A stretch of DNA of 64,000 nt, taken from contig NZ_PPCE01000009.1 of the NCBI RefSeq assembly GCF_002913715.1, positions 186,001 through 250,000 on the forward strand, in the 5' to 3' direction. The notes under the pieces were generated by a model. The model had not been told where the DNA came from. It searched no databases and saw nothing but the letters and a program-made list of their open reading frames with translations. Source of the stretch: Campylobacter concisus (GTDB taxonomy: Bacteria > Campylobacterota > Campylobacteria > Campylobacterales > Campylobacteraceae). Made by a program: the position numbers and the translations under genes. This document shows, piece after piece, positions 56,662-63,267 of this stretch (positions within the stretch are counted from its first letter, which is position 1; each line of letters begins with the position of its first letter).

Positions 56662-58896
56662 ATGTTTAACAAGAGCTTAGAGCAGATTTTTACAAAAAGT
56701 GCTTTAAGCTCCGCATTTGACGAAATTTCTGCAAATTCTTTGGGTTTAGACGAGATCTCATATGCAGATTTTAAGAAAAATTTTAGCCAAAACGCAGCTC
56801 ATCTCATACATTCATTGATAAATGGCACCTATGCGCTAGAGCCACTAAAAAAGATAACCATTCCCAAGGAAAACCACAACGGTGTAAGACCCATAGGCAT
56901 ATCCTCTATAAAAGACAAACTAATTCAAAGGGTTTTATACTCAGAGCTTAGTCCATACTTCGACGAGACATTTTTATCAAATTCCTACGCCTACCGCCCG
57001 CACAAATCCACCTACAAAGCCATAAACAGAGCCAGTAGCTTCATAAACGAAAATGACTGTTGGATACTAAAAGCCGACGTAAAAGACTTTTTCGAGTCGA
57101 TAGACCACTCAAAGCTACTACAAATTTTGCAAAAACATATAAAAGACACAAAGATCATAAGCCTTATCTCTCTCTTTTTAAAAACCGGCGGATTTTTAAA
57201 GCGCGACTTCAAAGAGCACAAAGTAGGTGTAAACCAAGGCGATATCCTATCTCCTATGCTATCAAACATCTATCTTGATTTGATGGATAGATTTATAAAC
57301 AAGACTACGGATAAATTTGTCAGATACGCAGATGACTTTATCGTATGTTTTGCAGAAAAAGACGAAGCTTTAGAATTTGAGAAAAAGCTAGATGACTTTT
57401 TAAAACTGCTAAATTTATCTCTCAACAAAGAAAAAACAAAAGTCGTAAACATAAACGACGGTTTTGTCTTCTTAGGCGTTCATTTCTTTGGTAAAAACCG
57501 CTGTGTAGATAACGACAAAATTCAAAAGATTATCTCAAATTTACACTCCGCAAGCAAAGAAAAGTCAAATTTCATAGACTATATCGATGAGATAAACGTT
57601 ATCTTGCTTACGCTTAAAAACTACTATCTAAAGATCATACTGCCAAACTCACCGCAGATAATGCAGATAAAAGAGCATCTTATAGACTCTTTAGCCCAAA
57701 AGATCGCCCTATACAAACGAAACAAAAGTATAAATTCAAAAAAAGAGTTCACCCTCTATCTTGAAAAGATCGACTTTGGAGTATTGTTTGGTCAAAACGA
57801 GATAAAAGACAAGATAACACTAGCCATAACAAAAGGCTATGACAAATACCTATCTCAAAAAAGCTACGAAAACGAGCCCCGCAAGATAAACCAAAAGAGA
57901 AATTTCTACGCCACCAAGATCGCCTCGGATTCTACGCTTCATATCAACCAAATAGGTGTCTATCTAGGCCTTAGCAAAAATAAATTTACCATAAAGCAAT
58001 ACGGCAAAATTTATAAAGAATTTCCCATCTCTAAAATTTCCCGCATCATCGTTGATAGCGAGCATATCTCACTATCTTCTGCAGTGATATGGCGCTGCGC
58101 AAGAGAAAAGATCCACATCGATTTCATAGACAAGCACTACGTCCCATACGCTACCTTACTAGCCTACAATAGCACCTCTACACAGACAGCACACAAACAA
58201 GCCATGCTCCTCAACACACCAGCCCAGCTATATCTCGCCACCTCTTTTGTCGAGGCAAAGATAAGAAACCAAACCAACTATCTAAAATACCTAAATAAAT
58301 ACCATAAATTTCTAACTCCAAACATCCTAAAACTAGAAAACATCCTTGTAAGAAAGCTAAAATATGTCAAAAACACAAACGAGCTCATGGGATTTGAGGG
58401 CTCGGCTACTGCCATTTACTGGGACGGCATAAAGAGCATATTACCGCTAGAATTTGAAAAGCGCATAACATTTGGTGCCAAAGATATCGTAAATTCCTCA
58501 CTAAATTACGCCTACGCCATACTTTACTCCAAGGTTCAAGAGTGCCTATATCTAGCAGGCCTTAGCCTACATATCTCATTTTTACATGCGCTTGACAGCA
58601 CAAAGCCGACCCTAGTCTTTGACATGATAGAGCAGTTTAGGACATTTATGGTAGATAGAGTCATAGTCTCGATGCTAAACAAAGATGAGCCCATCTCACT
58701 AAACAAAGAAGGGCTTCTCACCGACGCTTCCAAAAAGCTCATAGCCCAAAACATGAAAGAAAAACTCGGCAGCTACACTATGTGGAAAAAGGAGTCATGC
58801 AAATGCGAAAACATAATCATGCAAGAGTGCTACGACCTAGCTCGCTTCATAAACGGCGAGAGCAAAAGCTATAGACCTTTTGTAGGGAAATTCTAA
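56662..58896 (+). CDS. cas1: Reverse transcriptase-Cas1 fusion
   Basis: 744 residues. Residues about 1-280 are a group II intron-like RT: VRPIGISSIKDKLIQR, LKADVKDFFESIDH (Asp 139), NQGDILSPMLSNIYLD and FVRYADDFIVCF (YADD 222-225), all catalytic Asp kept. A helical linker or thumb runs to about 410. Cas1 follows, with Glu 579 (MGFEGSATAIYW), His 642 (SFLHALD) and Asp 654/Glu 657 (LVFDMIEQFR). No Cas6 domain is fused at the N-terminus, unlike the Marinomonas protein. The enzyme is expected to integrate spacers from RNA as well as DNA. Confidence 0.95.
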   Translation: MFNKSLEQIFTKSALSSAFDEISANSLGLDEISYADFKKNFSQNAAHLIHSLINGTYALEPLKKITIPKENHNGVRPIGISSIKDKLIQRVLYSELSPYFDETFLSNSYAYRPHKSTYKAINRASSFINENDCWILKADVKDFFESIDHSKLLQILQKHIKDTKIISLISLFLKTGGFLKRDFKEHKVGVNQGDILSPMLSNIYLDLMDRFINKTTDKFVRYADDFIVCFAEKDEALEFEKKLDDFLKLLNLSLNKEKTKVVNINDGFVFLGVHFFGKNRCVDNDKIQKIISNLHSASKEKSNFIDYIDEINVILLTLKNYYLKIILPNSPQIMQIKEHLIDSLAQKIALYKRNKSINSKKEFTLYLEKIDFGVLFGQNEIKDKITLAITKGYDKYLSQKSYENEPRKINQKRNFYATKIASDSTLHINQIGVYLGLSKNKFTIKQYGKIYKEFPISKISRIIVDSEHISLSSAVIWRCAREKIHIDFIDKHYVPYATLLAYNSTSTQTAHKQAMLLNTPAQLYLATSFVEAKIRNQTNYLKYLNKYHKFLTPNILKLENILVRKLKYVKNTNELMGFEGSATAIYWDGIKSILPLEFEKRITFGAKDIVNSSLNYAYAILYSKVQECLYLAGLSLHISFLHALDSTKPTLVFDMIEQFRTFMVDRVIVSMLNKDEPISLNKEGLLTDASKKLIAQNMKEKLGSYTMWKKESCKCENIIMQECYDLARFINGESKSYRPFVGKF

Positions 58897-59171
58897 TGAA
58901 ATTTGTAATAGCCTATGACATACAAAGCGATAAAAATCGCAAAAAGCTCTCAGACATCCTTGAAGGCATCGGCTACCGCGTAAATTTTAGCGTCTTTGAG
59001 TGCGAGCTAAATGAAGCCAAGCTCAAAAAACTGATAAAGTCCGCCAAAGCTTTGCTAAATGTCAAAACAGATAGCTTGAGATTTTATAGACTATGCGAAA
59101 ACTGCGTGGGAAAAAGCTTTGAGCTATGCGATAAAAAAGGTATCTTTGAGGCGCAAGAGCTCTTTGTCTAA
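58896..59171 (+). CDS. cas2: Cas2
   Basis: 91 residues. MKFVIAYDIQSDKNRKKLSDIL is the classic ferredoxin-like start with the conserved Asp, and GYRVNFSVFECELNEAKL follows. Structural partner of Cas1 in spacer integration. TAATG overlap with RT-cas1. The CRISPR leader starts directly behind. Confidence 0.95.
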   Translation: MKFVIAYDIQSDKNRKKLSDILEGIGYRVNFSVFECELNEAKLKKLIKSAKALLNVKTDSLRFYRLCENCVGKSFELCDKKGIFEAQELFV

Positions 59172-59615
59172 CTTATGTAGTTCTTAATTTTCTTTTGGAT
59201 TTTTGATTTGCGAACTTTTTTAGCTGAAATTTGACCCTTTTTGGCTAAAATCTCGCGAAATAGGTTCGCAAATCTAGTTTTTTCAAAATATCTCTCATAC
59301 ATTTGCGAACTTTTAGTTATACCTAAGTTTAGGATAGCCTATTTTAGGACCTTGCGAAACTTATATACCGCTTAAAGTTCGCAAACCTATAAAATTTGAA
59401 ATTTTTAAAAGAGATTTGCGAACTTTTTTAAGATGACAAATGCCTAAATTTATGGGTTCTTTCACTTATCATTGTTAATTTTATGGAGTTAGTATTTTTA
59501 AATACCTATACATTTGCGAACTTTTTTGAGCTTTTCACGAATTTTAGGTATCTTTAAAGCCAGTTTCTTAAATAATTTTGCTAATTTTTCCTTTGCAAAA
59601 ATAGTCTTTTAGGCT
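59172..59615 (+). promoter_or_regulatory. CRISPR leader with a repeated TTTGCGAAC motif
   Basis: 444 AT-rich bases between cas2 and the first repeat, no gene. TTTGCGAACTTTT is present exactly at 59207, 59302, 59415 and 59513 (starts), and the inverted form GTTCGCAAA at 59264 and within 59374-59385, with a weaker copy near 59352. Position before repeat 1 and array polarity (intact repeats first, degenerate last) make this the leader. The array promoter must lie here but no clear -35/-10 pair stands out. Confidence 0.85.
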
Positions 59616-61307
59616 ATTTAAACAAATTTGACCCGACCAAGGGGATTGAAACAAAACAATTTTGAATTTTTGCATATTTTGCTCCTTATTTAAACAAATT
59701 TGACCCGACCAAGGGGATTGAAACACTTTATGAATATTGTCTAGTATCCCAGTATTTATAATTTAAACAAATTTGACCCGACCAAGGGGATTGAAACGCT
59801 ACCGAAATATTCGGTAGTACCAAATTTAGCCTTGGATTTAAACAAATTTGACCCGATTTAGGGGATTGAAACAAGCTATTTGAATAGCTTCCATTTGACT
59901 TTGATTAATATTTAAACAAATTTGACCCGATCAAGGGGATTGAAACTAGCTCACTTGATTGAGCACTTAGCTTTTTAATTTGAATTTAAACAAATTTGAC
60001 CCGATCAAGGGGATTGAAACGAAGTCAAGAAATTTTTTATTGCTTCTTTACCTTCAGCCAATTTAAACAAATTTGACCCGATCTAGGGGATTGAAACTCG
60101 TGAACAATTACTGCAGATAAGTATTCAGGTTTATTAGGATTTAAACAAATTTGACCCGATCAAGGGGATTGAAACACTTAAGTAATAAGAAGCGCTTGAC
60201 CACGAGCGGCTTTGATATTTAAACAAATTTGACCCGATAAAGGGGATTGAAACACTAGTTCAGTTTTGTTCATAATGTATCCTTTTGGATATTTAAACAA
60301 ATTTGACCCGATAAAGGGGATTGAAACTCATCAGTTTCTCCATCAGTCTCTGAGTACTGAATAGGATTTAAACAAATTTGACCCGATTTAGGGGATTGAA
60401 ACCCATCACAGCGTAAAAAGCCGTTTGGGATATTTGATTTAAACAAATTTGACCCGATCAAGGGGATTGAAACAGTATTATTAAACTAGTTATTATTGTC
60501 GCATGTCCTATGATTTAAACAAATTTGACCCGATCAAGGGGATTGAAACAGTTTTTCTTTTGTTTGTGAATTAAATTTTGGATTTGGATTTAAACAAATT
60601 TGACCCGATCTAGGGGATTGAAACTAAAGTAGGTCACACGCTAGTTGTGGGGCGGTCGTATTTAAACAAATTTGACCCAATCAAGGGGATTGAAACATCA
60701 GCTTCCAGCCTAGATATATGCGGCAGTAAAAGATTTAAACAAATTTGACCCGATCAAGGGGATTGAAACTCATCATACTGCATCTCTTGAGGCGCATATT
60801 GCGCTTGTATTTAAACAAATTTGACCCGATTTAGGGGATTGAAACTAAGAGTAGGCTTTTAAATTTATGATAGCAGTCGCATTTAAACAAATTTGACCCG
60901 ATCAAGGGGATTGAAACAAGACATCTCCTGCTTTAATTTGAAGCATAGGTAGTATTTAAACAAATTTGACCTGATTAGGGGATTGAAACTTTTTCTCCTC
61001 AAACATAACACGCTCCTTGTGCTCGCCCGTTATTTAAACAAATTTGACCCGATTTAGGGGATTAAACTTTATGTAGTGCGTTTTCGGGGCTGTTAAACTC
61101 TAGGCTATTTAAACAAATTTGACCCATTCAAGGGGATTGAAACTTATGAGTCTCATCCATGAGAAATACGTCAAAAAATATAATTTAAACAAATTTGACC
61201 CGATCAAAAAAAAAGGGGGGGGGGTTGAAACCCATTAGCTCATCATAATCATAAAACTCTGGACTATTTAATTTAAACAAATTTGACCCGATTTAGGGGA
61301 TTGAAAT
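59616..61307 (+). CRISPR. Type III-A CRISPR array, 23 repeats and 22 spacers
   Basis: The 37-nt repeat starts ATTTAAACAAATTTGACCC and ends GGGGATTGAAAC. Its last 8 nt, ATTGAAAC, are the standard crRNA handle, so transcription is left to right. Repeat starts: 59616, 59688, 59761, 59836, 59910, 59984, 60061, 60139, 60217, 60291, 60366, 60437, 60513, 60588, 60660, 60733, 60809, 60881, 60954, 61032, 61107, 61183, 61271. Spacers are 34-42 nt. The bases between CCC and GGGG vary (CCAA, TCAA, TTTA, TCTA or TAAA after GA). Repeats 19 and 20 lack one base, repeat 22 carries an A9G10 run, and repeat 23 ends in T. Confidence 0.98.
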
Positions 61308-61390
61308 TTACATTTATATGTAAAATTAAACTACTTTATCTACAAACACTACCATCAACTTTTTCATACTTTTATTTTTTTTGGAAACGC

Positions 61391-61415
61391 TTTGTCCATA
61401 TCTATTTTTATAATT
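61391..61415 (+). promoter_or_regulatory. Shared promoter element of the small-protein operon
   Basis: TTTGTCCATA, 5 bases, then TTTTATAATT (25 bp). The same element lies inverted at 63201-63225 before the minus-strand micropeptide operon, with 20 of 25 bases identical and the same spacing. TATAAT at 61409-61414 is the -10; TTTGTCC is the likely activator or operator site in place of a -35. Confidence 0.65.
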
Positions 61416-61469
61416 GCTGCATATTTACAAAAAAGAGAAACTAATAAAATATAAGAAGAGGAGATATTA

Positions 61470-61703
61470 ATGAAATATAAAGTTGAAAGATACAAACTCA
61501 TCTGCAAAAACTGCGGAGAGATATACTACTTTGACTACGAAGGATCAGATGTGTTAGGTAGGGACTACTTCGACCAAATAGTAACAGAGTGCTCTAAATG
61601 TGGCTCAAGAGTTTTAGAGAAGCGTGATTTAAATTTCATTGACACAGCGAAGATGAAATTTAAAAAGATGTTAAAACCAAAAAACAGCTACTTTACAAGG
61701 TGA
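61470..61703 (+). CDS. Small zinc-ribbon protein
   Basis: 77 residues, ATG with GAGGAG upstream. Two Cys pairs (LICKNCGEIYYFDYEG and TECSKCGSRVLEKR) form a rubredoxin-like zinc ribbon; the C-terminus is basic (KMKFKKMLKPK). First gene of a four-gene operon directly after the CRISPR array. Could bind nucleic acid or a partner protein. No family recognised. Confidence 0.75.
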   Translation: MKYKVERYKLICKNCGEIYYFDYEGSDVLGRDYFDQIVTECSKCGSRVLEKRDLNFIDTAKMKFKKMLKPKNSYFTR

Positions 61704-61707
61704 TAAG

Positions 61708-61848
61708 ATGTTACCACTAATAGCAATTTTTACAAGTAGAGCGATAGTAGATATCCTACAAATAGGCGTAATAACTTTTTCAATCACTGTTTCAGCAGCC
61801 AAGACCGTAGATGCACTATTGGCAAACAACAAAACAAATAAAAAATAA
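61708..61848 (+). CDS. Small hydrophobic protein (46 residues)
   Basis: ATG at 61708, four bases after the zinc-ribbon stop, with AAGG 8 nt upstream; stop TAA 61846-61848. MLPLIAIFTSRAIVDILQ, then GVITFSITVSAAKTV, then a polar basic tail NNKTNKK: one or two membrane helices. Missed by ORF callers because of size. Resembles in style the MPI-type peptides on the opposite strand at 62832-63048. Confidence 0.65.
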   Translation: MLPLIAIFTSRAIVDILQIGVITFSITVSAAKTVDALLANNKTNKK

Positions 61849-61873
61849 AGAAAAAAACAACAAGGAGAAAACT

Positions 61874-62101
61874 ATGAAAATTTTAAATCTAGAAACTACA
61901 TCACCACTATCATGGGAGATGATTAAAGAAATTTTAGAGAATATTATCAATAACACAACATCAAATGTTAATGTCTCTTGCGGTCCAGTTGATGTTAAGG
62001 CCGATACTAAAGGGATAAGTAGCATACTGCTTATAGTGGGGCTAGTTGGTCTTGGTTATGTGGCTATTGAAAAATTGAGTGACAAGCTAATAGAAGCTTA
62101 A
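61874..62101 (+). CDS. Small tail-anchored membrane protein (75 residues)
   Basis: The ATG at 61874 has AAGGAG at 61862-61867; the longer open frame from 61811 overlaps the previous gene and is not used. A helical start (LSWEMIKEILENIINN), a short middle with one Cys (NVSCGPVDVKAD), a membrane helix (SSILLIVGLVGLGYVAI) and a charged end EKLSDKLIEA. Function unknown; co-transcribed with its neighbours. Confidence 0.7.
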   Translation: MKILNLETTSPLSWEMIKEILENIINNTTSNVNVSCGPVDVKADTKGISSILLIVGLVGLGYVAIEKLSDKLIEA

Positions 62102-62120
62102 TAACTGAAAAGGCAAAAAT

Positions 62121-62582
62121 ATGAATGATTTGATAACTGCTTATAACATGGCCGAAGAAGCTTATGAAAGTGCTATAAATATATTAGAAGAGGCTATTGA
62201 AAACGAGACAAGTGCTAGTAAAAAGTTGGCTTTATTAGAAAAGGTTACTATATTAACCAAAGCAATTATCAAAATAAACAACGAAAAGATTAGATTATTC
62301 GAAGAAAAAGCAATAGAATACAATACTGAACTATTAGAAAGAAATATGAGTAAACTATACGATGATAATTACTTTTTAAATGATGCTTTTGATAATGAGA
62401 AAAATAGTCTCTCCGCCGAAATAGACATTCCTAATAAAAAAGCTAAAGTTGAAACATCAGGCACCACCTCTATCGTTATGGCTCTAGGTCTAACTGCACT
62501 AGCAGGCGTAGCCTTATATAAATTTGGTGACAGCCTCCTTGAAGATGACTGCACTGAAACATTCGATGGCGTGCTCTACTAA
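62121..62582 (+). CDS. Coiled-coil membrane protein (153 residues)
   Basis: Residues 1-75 form an acidic helical hairpin or coiled coil (YNMAEEAYESAINILEEAIE, LALLEKVTILTKAIIKINNE). A Ser/Lys linker follows, then a membrane helix at about 116-135 (TTSIVMALGLTALAGVALYK) and an acidic tail with LLEDDCTETFDG. AAAGGC-type ribosome site. The C-terminal helix design is like that of the 75-residue protein before it, suggesting a membrane complex. Ends just before the orphan CRISPR repeat. Confidence 0.75.
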   Translation: MNDLITAYNMAEEAYESAINILEEAIENETSASKKLALLEKVTILTKAIIKINNEKIRLFEEKAIEYNTELLERNMSKLYDDNYFLNDAFDNEKNSLSAEIDIPNKKAKVETSGTTSIVMALGLTALAGVALYKFGDSLLEDDCTETFDGVLY

Positions 62583-62587
62583 AAAGA

Positions 62588-62625
62588 ATTTTAAGCAAAT
62601 TTGATCCGATTTAGAGGATTGAAAA
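62588..62625 (+). repeat. Orphan degenerate CRISPR repeat
   Basis: A single repeat-like sequence (AAGCAAATTTGATCCGATTT followed by AGAGGATTGAAAA), same strand as the array and 1.28 kb behind its last repeat. About 32 of 37 positions match the TTTA variant. The preceding small-protein genes therefore lie between two repeats. Confidence 0.85.
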
Positions 62626-62720
62626 TTACATTAGAAATACTAGAAATAGTTATAGAGGTATTAAAGGTCGCAGTAAAACATATATGTAACAATGTAGGTA
62701 AAAAAATAATCTTATATTAA
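62619..62720 (+). CDS. Possible 33-residue amphipathic peptide
   Basis: Open frame from a TTG inside the orphan repeat: KITLEILEIVIEVLKVAVKH, then a Cys, GKK and IILY, stop at 62718-62720. Strongly amphipathic. The only ribosome-like site (AGAGGA) touches the TTG, so the start is doubtful and it may be unexpressed or begin elsewhere. Confidence 0.3.
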   Translation: MKITLEILEIVIEVLKVAVKHICNNVGKKIILY

Positions 62721-62740
62721 GTAAAATAAAAAGGATAATA

Positions 62741-62785
62741 ATGAAAGTAAAAACAAGAGATATGATAATAGTAGCAACTCTATAA
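62741..62785 (+). CDS. Possible 14-residue leader-like peptide
   Basis: ATG with AAAAGGA 7 nt upstream, product MKVKTRDMIIVATL, stop TAA. It may be a fragment of a lost gene or a true micropeptide; its end overlaps the end of the minus-strand micropeptide gene by 6 bp. Confidence 0.3.
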   Translation: MKVKTRDMIIVATL

Positions 62786-62842
62786 TGTAGCTATACACAG
62801 AGACGTTGTCTCTATAATCTTTAATAAATCTTTATTGCTCAT
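62780..62842 (-). CDS. Micropeptide 4 of the minus-strand operon (20 residues)
   Basis: ATG at 62842, AGGAGA 7 nt upstream, stop at 62780. Product MSNKDLLKIIETTSLCIATL. Starts within the end of micropeptide 3. Its coding DNA contains the hairpin AGAGAC-GTT-GTCTCT (62799-62813), which could end transcription of the operon. Coding status rests on ribosome site and coupling only. Confidence 0.45.
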   Translation of the reverse strand: MSNKDLLKIIETTSLCIATL

Positions 62843-62945
62843 CGCATATCTCCTCATAAATTGTTGATCCTATCTTATATAGTGTGTATGTAGATATAGC
62901 GACTTTGGCAGCAAGCTCTATGATTGGTATTATTAAAATTGGCAT
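62832..62945 (-). CDS. Micropeptide 3 of the minus-strand operon (37 residues)
   Basis: ATG at 62945 preceded by AAAAGGA (inside the end of micropeptide 2), stop at 62832. A hydrophobic start (MPILIIPIIELAAKVAIST) and a polar acidic end (YEEICDEQ): one short membrane or interface helix. Shares the MPI start and helix pattern with micropeptide 2, so the two may be diverged duplicates. Confidence 0.6.
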   Translation of the reverse strand: MPILIIPIIELAAKVAISTYTLYKIGSTIYEEICDEQ

Positions 62946-62946
62946 A

Positions 62947-63048
62947 TTATATCCTTTTTTTGCTTGTTAAAGTATCGATAGCCTTTTTGGCAACATAAAA
63001 CTCAATAGCTGCTTTAGCGAGCGCCTCTAAAATTAAAACAATAGGCAT
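62947..63048 (-). CDS. Micropeptide 2 of the minus-strand operon (33 residues)
   Basis: ATG at 63048 with GGGAGGG upstream, stop at 62947. MPIVLILEALAKAAIEFYVA followed by KKAIDTLTSKKRI: an Ala-rich amphipathic or membrane helix with a basic tail. One base separates its stop from the next start. Confidence 0.6.
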   Translation of the reverse strand: MPIVLILEALAKAAIEFYVAKKAIDTLTSKKRI

Positions 63049-63095
63049 ATTTAACCCTCCCATTTTTGATTTTTTACATACTGACAAGTGACTTG

Positions 63096-63161
63096 CTACC
63101 ACTCAATGTGGATATGGATGCCGTCACCGTCAATGGTTATATCGATAAAATCACAAGACAT
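63096..63161 (-). CDS. Micropeptide 1 of the minus-strand operon (21 residues)
   Basis: ATG at 63161 with AAAGGAG 6 nt upstream, stop TAG at 63096. MSCDFIDITIDGDGIHIHIE plus a final Trp: acidic, alternating His/Ile, with one Cys, a possible beta-strand or metal-binding peptide. It is the first gene behind the shared promoter. The open frame extending up to 63398 overlaps the WYL gene and is not used. Confidence 0.55.
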   Translation of the reverse strand: MSCDFIDITIDGDGIHIHIEW

Positions 63162-63200
63162 AGATTTCTCCTTTTTTAAGTTATTTTGCTTTGTTGGGAG

Positions 63201-63225
63201 AATTATAAAAGAGTGTATGGACAAA
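63201..63225 (-). promoter_or_regulatory. Shared promoter element of the micropeptide operon
   Basis: Read on the minus strand: TTTGTCCATA, 5 bases, TTTTATAATT. 20 of 25 bases match the element at 61391-61415, with the same spacing. The -10 TATAAT complements 63202-63207, 41 bp before micropeptide 1. It lies between the divergent WYL gene and the operon, where a regulator's own sites are expected. Confidence 0.65.
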
Positions 63226-63231
63226 CTACGG

Positions 63232-63237
63232 TATAAT
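63232..63237 (+). promoter_or_regulatory. -10 box of the WYL regulator gene
   Basis: TATAAT at 63232-63237, 30 bp before the ATG. No good -35; the TTTGTCC element on the other strand is at 63219-63225, just upstream, so the same protein could control both directions. Confidence 0.45.
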
Positions 63238-63267
63238 TTACAAAAAGTTTTAAAAAAGGATAAAGCA

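Noticed and set aside
59227-59237. AAATTTGACCC in the leader, identical to part of the repeat
   Set aside because: An 11-base AT-rich match without the rest of the repeat can arise by chance.
60270-60461. 63-residue minus-strand open frame
   Set aside because: It lies wholly inside the CRISPR array; its repeated GQICLN text is the translated repeat.
59653-61270. Self-targeting spacers
   Set aside because: No spacer was seen to match elsewhere in the window by eye; the rest of the genome is not available.
61811-61873. Longer start for the 75-residue membrane protein
   Set aside because: The extension is Lys/Asn-rich, overlaps the 46-residue gene and places the good AAGGAG site inside the coding region.
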